Source of the DNA: Chrysomallon squamiferum
Taxonomy: Eukaryota > Mollusca > Gastropoda > Neomphalida > Peltospiridae
Reading direction: 5' to 3'
NCBI GenBank assembly: GCA_012295275.1
Contig: CM022672.1
Location: 12,265,904-12,325,903, forward strand
Length of the DNA: 60,000 nucleotides
In this document: in pieces, positions 33,359 through 60,000 of the stretch
Numbering within the stretch: position 1 is the first letter of the stretch
Layout of the letters: each line of letters opens with the position of its first letter
Translations under genes and position numbers: made by a program
The notes under the pieces: model-generated
Databases searched by the model: none
The model's input: only the letters and a program-made list of their open reading frames with translations
Told to the model about the DNA's origin: nothing

Positions 33359-34496
33359 TCAATTAAAATTTTTGTTGTTCATTGAAACACTTGCCTGTGA
33401 TATAGTTAATGTTTTAAAATCTAAAGAAGTACAGTGTGAAACACCTGAATTTGAATAAACCCATGTTCTGGTCACTTGCTTTTTAATCGAGGGTACCAAA
33501 TTATTGCTCACTCACATGCATTACCTGTGCTTAATAAATTAATGTCCAGCAGTTCTGAAATGCTATATTATTTATACTGATGTACAATATATAAATATAT
33601 TTAAGACTGTGGCATGAAGTAAATACTGATTTATATGAAACCAAGCAAAATTTGATTCCATAGTTATTATATATTTATATTTATCTGTATTTTTGTCTCA
33701 TTCTTGCAGAATATAGGATAACCCTTTTGTTTCAACTGAACTGTCAGATATCAAGGTGTTAATTTTTTTTATGACTAAATAAATATATTGACAGATAAAA
33801 GTCAGTGGGCTGATCCTAAACATTGCAAGAATGTTTTGTCTTCCTTCACATATTTTTTTTGTTAAAAGTTCATTGTACAATAAAAACCAACATCTTGTAG
33901 TCATTATTTCACTATTTGTTGTCAATCTTGTAATTGTATTAACTGAGGTCATTTTGACATAGTTTATTGTATTGATATTTAATTGGTAAATTGTCTTTCA
34001 TGAGTTATTTCTGTACCAGTTTTTAATTTTGGAATAATTTTGCATCCAAGAAGTATATATCTACAAGATCTTATTCTGGGAAGCAACCAAATTCTCTAAC
34101 CACTATTCTCACTGCCTCTTTATGCCTAGTATTTTGTTATTATTATTATATTTTCTGTTTCTGTATCATGTTATTACTGAAACTGTGAAATTTAAACTTA
34201 GGAAAGAACATTTGTGCATTTTTACTCATGAAAAAAAATAAACTCTTGTTTACACTTCCAGTTTTGTGTTTTTGTTAAAATACTTTAGTAATCTGCATTA
34301 AATTAAAGTAAACCAAAAATAATATTAGTAATATTATATTGTTTTAATAGTTCTTAAGCAAGCTGTGTTAAGTTTATTAATTATGACTGCAATATATTTT
34401 TTATCAACACTAATAAAACATATTATTAAATAGATAAAAATGGTTATCCAAGAATTGTTTCATTTAACCAGAAGTTACAGATACAAGATATATGGT

Positions 34497-35177
34497 GGCA
34501 TTAGGTATTTTAAAAAAATAATTAAAAAAACAAATTTAAGGGTGCCAATGTCAGTCCAAAAGATGAAAGTTTTGAAGTGAAAATGAATGTGTTTTTCATC
34601 AAAACTAGAAATAATGAAAGGGGGGGGAAAATTAAAAATTAATAAAACTGATTCTGAAAAAAAAGTTTTTATTCCAGCTATAAATATAAAATGTTAACCA
34701 CAGATTAGGAAATAATTATTTGAATTTAAATGTCCATATCCATATTAAAAGCAATGTAAATGTATATCTACATCAAATGTATACATATCACTTTGAAGTT
34801 TTTCTTTTTGAAAAATAACTTTATTACGTTTAACTGGCATTAGGTATTTAAAAAAAATAATTAAAAAAACAAATTTAAGGGTGCCAATGTCAGTCCAAAA
34901 GATGAAAGTTTTGAAGTGAAAATGAATGTGTTTTTCATCAAAACTAGAAATAATGAAAGGGGGGGGGAAATTAAAAATTAATAAAACTGATTCTGAAAAA
35001 AAAGAAGTTTTTATTCCAACTGTAAATATAAAATGTTAACCACAGATTAGGAAATAATTATTTGAATTTAAATGTCCATATCCATATTAAAAGCAATGTA
35101 AATGTATATCTACATCAAATGTATACATATCACTTTGAAGTTTTTCTTTTTGAAAAATAACTTTATTACGTTTAACT
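34497..35177. repeat. Recent 339/342-bp tandem duplication
   Basis: Copy 1 at 34497-34835 and copy 2 at 34836-35177, both starting GGCATTAGGTATTT and ending CGTTTAACT. They differ by only a few substitutions and a 3-bp indel (AAG), so the duplication is recent. It is noncoding and lies between the 3' ends of OGA and the receptor gene. Confidence 0.93.
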
Positions 35178-37765
35178 TTGCTTATTAATTAATCATGACT
35201 AAAAGCTATACTGACTACATCATTTTGTGGAGCATGACAATAAAATAACCCTTTAAAGTATGTTTAGTTGTTACAAAATGTAGGCTTAATACATTCTCAC
35301 ATGATAATATTTACATTAATTGTTACCAATAATGCTCCTGTGACAAAACAGCAGGAAATTTCATGAAGTTATCATTTCCCTTTACAGCTTTAATGTAATC
35401 ATAGAGATAGTAATAACTTATTGACTCAGTACTCTCTACACAAGATCTCATAGGATTAATAGTTTGTAGAATAACAACATGAATGCAAAGCATAGATTGT
35501 ACAAAGGAGAAGAAACAAAGACATGAAGGCTGACCTTCAGCAATGTTTGGTTTGAAATTGAAAAACAATAAACTGTTTATTATTTATACATTGTCACCAA
35601 AGGTATACTTAAAAAGTTAACACTTTTAGCCTTTAATCCATATTGCCACCATTTCTAACAAAAATACATGCTCAGTAAGCATAAATAAATAAATGTATAT
35701 ATATATATATTTATATTTCTGTGATCTCTTCATAACATTTGAGATTTGTCTTGTGATTCCAAATTAAAAAGGAAGTACTTTATGGAAATAGTTTTACAAG
35801 TAAAAATAGCACAAGAAGTTACAAAAATAAAAGCAAAAGCAAAAAAAACACAAAAACATTTCTATAAAAACTATGTTAAATAGATTATTTTTATTTTTTA
35901 AAATGTTATTAGAAATTGCATTAAAATAATAATATAGGACATAGCAGTTTGACTTTTTTGTTATAAAAAGAGAATAATAAATACTTTGATTATTTTGATA
36001 CCATTAACATGAATATGTTAATTACAAGAATTCATCATTATCTCTAGTAATTAATAACAGAACTTTATGTTAATTTAACTGTTGAAAGATCATTGATAAA
36101 ACTGTTACCTGTAAATTGTGACTGTATATTTGCTCATTAATTACTTCACTGGTAATTATAGATTGAATCTCAATCTCTGGTTTGTAGATTCATCCCAGAT
36201 TATAACATGCTACAGCCATTTTTGTTCACCCAGATCATTAATAGAGCAAACAATACATGCATATTTCAAACTTACTTCCACCATAGGTAATATAAACATT
36301 AATTATTAGCCAGTCAATAAAATTAATAAATCTGTTTTATACATTTCAAATTTCCATCCATACATAACATTAGTGATCAGCCAATCAGTGAAACTAATAA
36401 ATTTGTTTTATAAATCTATATATGCCTGGAGTATCAGACAATCTTATAGTGTCATATGAAAAAAAGCAATTGGAGAATTAAGAAATAACAAGAATACAAC
36501 ATTTGTAAAACATTTTATAAACCAAATTGTAAAATGTATAGAAAGAATAACAGACTATCAGTAATATTTGTTTTCCGAAAGATTGTAAAGCCTACAAAAG
36601 AATGTGAAATCAGTGTTTTAAAAATTAAGATATATTTTAGAAACTTATGGTGTTTTGCAGATATTATTAGCAGAATGACATTGTGCTCTATGGGTTATAG
36701 CAAATAATAGAAATGTTAAGGGATAATATTTATAAATTTTACTTGGCATATTATACATACTGGCATTCCATGACCATGACCCTTAAATATGTCATCCATT
36801 CTGGTCATTTTACACAAGCAAGATATTAAATAAATGTCATTTAAATATTTGTATTTACGTAATCTAATAATAAATCTAACTAAACTGAAGATACTAAAAT
36901 ACATGAATTTAAATTAGAATGTGATTCAGTTAGCAAGCAAAAATGTTTTGAATGTTTATATATATTTATATAAATGTACAGAGAAAATAATAACATCTGA
37001 TAATATCTGAGGATAAAATGTAATTCTATTCAAAAGAACTGCTGATGATAAAATTTCTGTAATTTGATGAAATGTTTAAAAATAAACATCTATAATGTAA
37101 TCCCAATGTTTTCTTTATGAAAATGATAATTTGATGAAATGTTTAAAAACAAACAACTACAAAGTTAACTCACTACAGAAACTACAGTATTACAATGTTC
37201 ACACTCAAGTTAATAAAATCTTGGATAAATAATTTTCAATAATTCACCAAATAAAAAAGTATAAATCACAGTTTCTGTTAAAGAGTAAAGCAACTCAATA
37301 ATTAAAAATCTTTTAAAACACATTCTGCATTAAAAGAGTCTGAATTTGCTATAGAATGACATCACTGTGTGAAAATAATGCAAATTATCACAAACGATTT
37401 CTAGAATAAACTGTGATAATGGAGGATATATTTTCCAGAAATACTTTTTTTTAATTTTTTTTTATCAGCATTTTGACTATAAAAAATGAACTGTTTGTGT
37501 CCATGCTATTAAAAGCACTGTCTTTTGTGACTTAATATAAGAAGGTTGGTGATTATACTGTAAAATAAAAAAATAAAAATAAAAAAAGTACCAAATGATC
37601 ATACAACTTTCTGTCTTCATGTGACAGTTTGAGACCAACACTATTTATGACACTTTTTAAAATTACAAAGTCCAAACACTTTTTAACAAGTCATACCTAT
37701 TTATAAAAACACCAAATCAAGATGGTACTATACTGAAATATTTCCATTATCAATGATAGTGGCAT
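35178..37765. other. Convergent intergenic stretch with probable receptor 3' UTR
   Basis: AT-rich DNA with no conserved frame. The last exon of the receptor gene ends at 37766, so its 3' UTR must occupy part of this stretch. No minus-strand AATAAA is seen close to the stop; one candidate is TTTATT on the plus strand at about 35576. Confidence 0.5.
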
Positions 37766-53232
<15,467 letters not shown>

Positions 53233-53525
53233 CTCAGTAATTTGAACTTTACATGACTTCAGACGACAATCCAGTTGTTTGTATGGTGTCGTTGATATCG
53301 AATCGTTGATAATGAATGAATCTGGAAAAAAAGAAACTGTATTAATAAATCATTGCTGTAATCATGAACGAAAGGTTCAGCTGACATCTGCACATACGTG
53401 TACAATGGCAATAGATCGATATATACCTGGAAATCGTTATTTGTTTGGCTCTGCCTAAAGGTGTGTGTGCGTACATGCGTGCGTATGTGCCTGTTCCGGG
53501 CCAGAAGTATTTATATATTTTTAAA

Positions 53526-53530
<5 letters not shown>

Positions 53531-53598
<68 letters not shown>
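53531..53598. repeat. GA microsatellite upstream of the receptor gene
   Basis: Thirty-four GA units, about 300 bp upstream of the receptor start codon. Confidence 0.95.
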
Positions 53599-53601
<3 letters not shown>

Positions 53602-54011
53602 ACTAATTACACGTCTAGCAAAGGCTAGGACGAGAAACAGACCTGTTATATAAATGTACAGCTAAATTAAAATTTATTAACAAGATGTTTTCAGTTCATA
53701 CATAATAACATTTACTTCATTTATTCTGATCATTCATTCGGTATCAAAACGAAAATTCTCGTCGATTTTATACTGCTAATATATAAATGTTTTGAAATGA
53801 CTTCAATTCTACTGAATAAATTAATCCTTGTAGATTAATCATTCATTGTTTAAAAACATTTCCTCAGCACCTTTAGGCTAACTGCGTTTAGGAAACAAGC
53901 CATAAACAATAGAGTACGTACATTTAACAATAGGTGGTATTAAATATATTCACGCAATACTCCGTATTGCCTTGTCCTTCATTAAACACTATTGATCGAT
54001 TGGCCACAATA

Positions 54012-54030
54012 ACACACACACGCACACGCG

Positions 54031-54075
<45 letters not shown>

Positions 54076-54182
54076 ATGAGCGGTTTCATAATATTTTAAG
54101 TGTGTCGTAGAACACTTTTTGTTTGTTTAGTTTCTGTCTTTAATTACTTCTTTCTTTTTTTATTCATACATTCAAAACTTTT

Positions 54183-54234
<52 letters not shown>
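54012..54234. repeat. CA array and TG array, 110 bp apart
   Basis: (CA)n at 54012-54073 and (TG)n at 54186-54234. Being complementary they could pair as a long inverted repeat with a loop of about 110 bases. Confidence 0.9.
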
Positions 54235-54237
<3 letters not shown>

Positions 54238-54424
54238 AATGAAACTTATTCGGTATTAAGAAGTAGTTTGGTTTAGTAAAATAATATAAAATTAAATTAA
54301 ATTAAAATAAATAAATAAATAATTTAATTCTCAGACCGATGCCTAAACTTCTCCCGCGCAAGTTAAATTCTCTGACATGTTTGGATCTATGCATTTGTGT
54401 TGCGTTGTGTATGTGTGTGTATGC

Positions 54425-54429
<5 letters not shown>

Positions 54430-54505
<76 letters not shown>
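54430..54505. repeat. GA microsatellite
   Basis: Thirty-eight AG units, the third GA array within 2.4 kb. A TA array follows at about 54590-54620. Confidence 0.95.
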
Positions 54506-54508
<3 letters not shown>

Positions 54509-54586
54509 AACATTTTCTTTTTTATTTATATTTTTGAGTGTAAACAGTAATATACAAATTATTTTAGAGTATTAATTGTGACTATA

Positions 54587-54625
<39 letters not shown>

Positions 54626-55964
54626 TAAATAAATACTAATAATTATTATTATTATTAGAATTAAGTAATGGCGTTCTATGGTACAGTTAATGTGTTATTT
54701 TGTCTGGAAATATATAAATATATGTGAAACTTCATTCACCTTCCTTACTGAAAACAATCCCTTTCAAACTAGCTAATGCTTGATATCGAAGACTATATGT
54801 AATTTTTCTTTTTATTCGTGTTAATTTATATAACTTCATTAATATATTTGTTTCTGTGTATATCTATCTACCTTTCTGTGTGTCTATCTCTCAAGCAGTT
54901 TATCTGTGTATCTATCAGTCAGTCTATTTATTTATTTATTTATCTGTATAAATAGACGCATTTAAACACACACATACACATATCAACACAAACACACGCA
55001 CACACACACATACATATCCACACACGCACACACGCACACACACACATGCAGAGTGGACTTCAAATCGGCCTTTTCGGATACATTAATATATTCGGTAATT
55101 TATTCCTCTTACGAGTATTTGTTCCCCCTGTTGTGAATATTTTCAGGTAGTGTTCTATATTCTGTTTATGGTAGTTACTGTACACAGTGTGTGAATATTG
55201 AAAATGACTAAACACCACTGCAAGTATTCACAAATACACATTTAAAATTGTAGATAGGTATAGAAGTAACTGGGGGATACATTTGTCTGGGTACATGATC
55301 TCTACTCCCATTTCGAAAATAGGGATACTCTGAAGTTTTTGTATAAATGTCAGGACCCAAGTCACTTGTTTGAACTTGAAGTAAGTCCACTGATAAGACC
55401 CTTCGTTTGGAGAGACAGACAGGGAGAGACTGTTCCGTAATACATCAATATGAACTACTATAACTTATTCAGTCACAATGTACAGATACGTTTTTAAATA
55501 GATAAGCAATATTAGCCCCGGGCTTAAAGACTTTTCATACGACAGTCTTCAATCTTTAGGTTATTTTTTACTTTGTTTTTACTTCACGTCCTTTTTTCCG
55601 GACCAGTATTAAGTTTTTGCATGAAAACTTTTAATTTATTAAAGAAATTGTCAGACATATCCTCGCCTGTAATAACTCGGTCAGTGCGGTGATAATTTTA
55701 GTGGACTATGTTATTCTGATAGAGTATTTATATTACTCATGATCGAAACGATCGTAGGCTATAAGGAATTAAAATTATTTCTGGATATATATCTGTTTAA
55801 ATACTTTTAAAGAATGGCAGCTAAACCACAAGAATGACGTGTTAAGACAAGCATTTTGAAAAAATATATGAGAAGAAGAAGAAAAACAAGTAAAGGAATA
55901 ACAAGAAGAAAAGAAAAGAAACAAAAACAAACAAACAAAAAGCTCTGTCATGCGAAAATCTTAC

Positions 55965-56090
55965 CTAAGTTAAACCAAAGTCAAAATAATGATTCTTCAG
56001 TTCCACTTTACGTCCTTAACTTTTTCCGAAATACTAAATCCTTAGAATCATCTTCCGGGTATAGGATAATATAGGCCATTTCAAACCGGT
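55965..56090 (-). other. Candidate 5' noncoding exon of the receptor gene
   Basis: On the minus strand a good donor AACTTAG|GTAAGA at 55965/55964 ends a stretch richer in GC than its surroundings. That stretch contains an ETS-type CCGGAAG near 56054-56060. It could splice to the acceptor at 53322-53323, 89 bases before the receptor ATG. There is no coding constraint to test this, so it is only a candidate. Confidence 0.3.
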
Positions 56091-56099
56091 TCTGACAGT

Positions 56100-57501
56100 G
56101 TAAAAACTTTGTAATATAAATATCTTCCTTGGTACACAATTTATACCTCCTTTGTATACTAGTTATTTTCTTTTAGCGAGTAGTATGCTACTGTGTATTT
56201 TTTTCTCGGTCTATTCCACTGTTACGTTCTTTGTTTAATGAGTGTTAACCAAGCAGTATGTACTTAAGTTTAGGATCATTACGTGGAATATATATTTTTT
56301 TTTTTAACAACACAGCATGCCACACAGCGTATCAGAATTTAAATCTGTGTGGATAATACGTGCGGTATCGCTCCTTATCCACTGGCGTTACAAATTTATT
56401 TTTATCCTTTCAACGTGACCTTACTAGACACTGGTTTTAAGATATGTCAATTGTCACTGAATGGCTTCTTACATTGTAGCTGTTGTTTAATGCATACAAT
56501 AGACATGGTGAATCATACACACTACAAAAAACAGTATGCATTCACATATACTGCATACAAACATACATACATACATAGAGAAATACATACATTATAAAAC
56601 CTTACTAAACAGGACATTAAAAGCACTGTTAACAGAATATATTGATAATATACTAATGATTATACTATACTCTCTGCTGAAATAAAGGAAGTAAGTTAAA
56701 AACGTGAACACGGAGTTATTTAAGATTCTTGAGAAGATAAAATTAAAACAAGATGTTAATCATTGAAAAATGCAGAGAGGTGGAAAAAATATGTTTTTCT
56801 TAACAACGCACTCAACACAACTTTCAAGGACTAAAGAAACAACGAGAAAATGAACATACTCTGTCATGGGTTTTTCATTTTAGGTTAGCACCGATAAGGA
56901 AAAGCATATAAAACGATGTATGAGCATTAGCTGGACACTGAAATATCCAATAGAAGCTCCAAGGTGGAGTGATCCTACGACCAGTCACACCTTAGGCCAA
57001 GACACTGTAACACAAACACAGTTTAAATCTTAATATTTTAGAAGAAAACAATAACTAACCACATTTCTTTATTTATTATTTTGTTAGAAAGAATAAACTA
57101 CGTGTTAAAATACCTTCATGGGAAAACAGCCGGTTTTAAAGGAATTCCTTTACATTGGCGATTTTGGTTCTAATAACTAATCTTCTACGTATTATTTACT
57201 AACCATGTTTGAATAGGCGAGCTATTCACAAAGAACGCAGACCAGGAAGAAAAAGAACAAACCATTGGTTAAACAGCACAATATTATCAGCTAGCAATGA
57301 ATGACACGAAAGATCGTGGCCTGGGAAGACTTTCGTAAACAGAAACTTTATCAGATATGTTCTTTTCCGATTACTAAACTACGAAACTGGTTATGAAGAT
57401 TTTGTATACAGAGGAGCAATGAATACAATTATAATTTGTTATAACAGTGATAATATGTTCTTTTCCGTAAAGACATTGACATCAATAATAATAATGATAA
57501 A

Positions 57502-57549
<48 letters not shown>

Positions 57550-58140
57550 CAAAAAATCAGATTACATCATGTCTGTTCAAAATATCATTCTCCATTACAT
57601 TTATACAAATCTTCTATCATAAGTATCTATAACTATCATCTCATTGTATAAATAATCATGATAATAACTAAACGTTCAAACAGCTGATTCCTGTAATTTT
57701 AAACAAACTGTTATAAAGGTTTAATAAATCACAAGAAAGACGTATATATATATATATATGTGTGTGTCACACTTTATTAGTATTGTCGTTTGACAGTTTG
57801 ATAGGGTTTTTTTTGGTGTATTTTCTGTTTTTTTAAAACAAAAGTTTACATTCACAAAATATCTTACATATATTTCACACTGTAATAACAATTACATTTC
57901 AAAAACTACAAAGCTGTAACACGTGTCAGATTATGTACAAGTTGCATACATTAAATATATTGAACGGGAATCTCCAAACTCGGCCAGTGGGTTGCTGATA
58001 TGATTTTCATTTTATCTGGCAAGGGATAAAGGAAGAAATGCTTTAGGTAACGATGCATTCAACGCATGTTGTAATCTACGATTATGCGACGTCAGACGTC
58101 AAAACGGGTAAGGAGCATAGAAAGGAAAACAAAAGCCAGC

Positions 58141-58174
<34 letters not shown>

Positions 58175-58646
58175 TTTCTTGGAGAAATGTCACGAATGGG
58201 ATTTATTTCTAAAAATGCATCGCGATAGATAGATTCTGTGACAAGTCACACTTCAAACCAGCGCCCTACCATCTAGTTTCAGCCTACACTATCTGACAAA
58301 GCATTTAAGCAATAATGCTTTTTTTTTTGCATTTTCTTGTAATTCTGTCAGAAAAAAAAAATATTTTAAACAGTGTTTTTTTCGGATCATGCAGGATCAC
58401 AACTTACACTACATCTACGCATTGCAAAACTCGAAAAGAATATTATTTCCCAGCACTTGTCCAGAAATGTTTGGAGACCCCTGTACTAAAAGGCTAGATA
58501 GTTTAATGTTTCTTGTGCGTTTTCTGCATGGAGGGTACAGCCTACACAATAAATCAGTGTTATTAACAAACTTTCAACTGTGTTAGGATATAATTTAATT
58601 CAGTCCGCATCGCAAAGAAACATTTTAAAGAGAAACTACTCGTATG

Positions 58647-58684
<38 letters not shown>

Positions 58685-58928
58685 GCACACACACACACAC
58701 CAGTATCTCCTATAATACGACCATTTTTATTATTTTTATTTCTCAATACATAATTATTTCATCATGTCTCCTCTTGATATCACTCCGTTTTTTAATCTAA
58801 GAAATAAGCGACAACATAAATAAAGAAATAAAGAAAACACAACAAAACAAAATTAAAATGAAATTAGCAAAATAAACAAAATTAAAAATTAATAAAAAAA
58901 ATAATTAAAAAAAGAATATATATAATAA

Positions 58929-58985
<57 letters not shown>

Positions 58986-59167
58986 CAAAGAAAATGTAAT
59001 AATAATAATAATAAATAAATAAAAAAATGTGTCAATTACAGTTTTTCTGTACTCTTCATGCCAGCTGCAGTCTCAGTTCTTCATCTGAAATCAGTTATAC
59101 TAATGCAGTGATGTAATGGACTGAACCGTCTTTTTTAATGCCTGGAAAATAAATGAACAAAAAAGGT

Positions 59168-59202
<35 letters not shown>

Positions 59203-60000
59203 TATAATAAAAAAGCAAACAAACAAACAAATAAATAAGTGACTGAAGATGTAAAAGTATTTTTAAATGTTAAGCAGTGAAGCTTTCTCAGAAATATGAT
59301 CAGATGTTTTTATTGGATAATAAATTATTATCTCAAAACATTTCAGTTCTCTTCCTTGGTGAAAAGTATTATGCAAACTCAAAGAGTAAATAATAATTAT
59401 ATATATGAGTGTGTGTGTGTATACACATATATACAAAAGCACACACACACACCCACATACACAGATATACATACAGACACACAAAACCATATATTACATT
59501 ATCCTTTTCTACAAATACAAACAATCAATCATTTGAGACTGCATGCATATCCATCTTGTGGAAAAGCGAGTGCATTATATTCCCAGGAAATATAAATAAT
59601 TTAAAAACTACATTTAATTAAATTCTGCTGCAAGAATGAAATAAATCATCTTGTACTGTGATAAATAGTTTTCAGATGTTCAGTCTGTCGGTAAAATCAA
59701 TTTACACTTTGTGTTCTGTAATCTTTTCATGTTAGCCAAAGAAAGGGAGTGGGTTGTATTACAGAGGGTTAAAGTCAAATGCCAACGCGCGATAATTTGC
59801 ATTATCTAAATTAATTACAAATCGTTACCTCATACCTAATTAATCAAAGAACATAGTAAAAGTAACCCAAGATGCAGCGGTTAGCTCTTCTGTTCGAACA
59901 TAACAAAAAAAAAAAAAAAAAAAAATACCGCCTAATAACCAGTAATATTAAATCGTTGAGGTGTCGTTATATATATATTTATATAATGTTATTCATTTGT
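56100..60000. other. Right-hand flank with no supported gene
   Basis: No frame with conserved coding character on either strand. It holds AAT arrays (57502-57548, 58923-58982), a CA array (58649-58700), poly-A runs (58143-58171, 59169-59200) and TG/CA patches at 59409-59480. A less AT-rich patch lies at 57960-58270. Confidence 0.6.

Noticed and set aside
58220-58290. tRNA-like segment (GGTAGGGCGCTGG on the minus strand) after a long poly-A
   Set aside because: Poly-A next to a D-arm-like string suggests a retroposed element, but I could not find a convincing box B or stem, so it is not annotated.

Overview
The window is animal nuclear DNA. Genes are split by phase-consistent GT-AG introns, the intronic DNA is very AT-rich and full of microsatellites, and there are tRNA-derived SINEs and a Tigger/pogo-type DNA transposon. 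The gene content (macro-PARP, O-GlcNAcase, and a RYK-like receptor with laminin and IPT modules) is metazoan. The simple-repeat load and several tRNA-derived SINE heads, one Lys-like, fit a mollusc and most likely a cephalopod such as an octopus. That assignment is inference; no sequence here proves the species.

Layout. (1) Minus strand, left edge to about 18.0 kb: a PARP14-like gene read right to left. From its N-terminus it has a noncoding first exon near 17.92-18.0 kb, an acidic exon with 144-bp internal repeats (13769-15266), seven RRM-like exons (12874 down to 6120), one long exon with KH-like repeats that starts a degenerate macro domain (5691-3997), the rest of that domain, and a second more canonical macro domain (1983 to 138). 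The gene continues beyond position 1, so any WWE and ART domains are outside the window. A perfect interferon-stimulated response element (ISRE) core lies about 100 bp upstream of its first splice donor. (2) 18.03-20.5 kb: spacer between two divergent genes, holding a 762-bp Tigger-like relic. (3) Plus strand, 20540-33116: a complete 14-exon O-GlcNAcase (OGA) gene with GH84 domain, stalk and C-terminal acetyltransferase-like domain. (4) 33.1-37.77 kb: convergent spacer with 3' UTR material and a 339-bp tandem duplication. (5) Minus strand, 37766-53232: a complete 23-exon receptor gene, 1347 codons, every intron phase checked. It has a signal peptide, a LamG-like module, a laminin-N-like module, laminin EGF repeats and IPT/TIG repeats, then one transmembrane helix and a RYK-like kinase domain with DGA in place of DFG. 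The tail carries four tyrosines, all in YxN context. (6) 53.3-60 kb: microsatellite-rich upstream DNA with no gene I can support, apart from a candidate 5' noncoding exon near 55.97-56.09 kb.

The three genes are not an operon. The first two share a divergent spacer, and the second and third converge. The points of most interest are the receptor architecture (an usherin-like front end on a probable pseudokinase with an all-YxN tail), the ISRE at the start of an invertebrate PARP14-like gene, the expanded RRM exon array, and an OGA intron that can be read through into a short isoform at what looks like the same place as the human short form. Two conserved exons, one in OGA and one in the PARP, each carry a single extra base that breaks the frame. 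These look like consensus errors and matter to anyone using automated gene models here.
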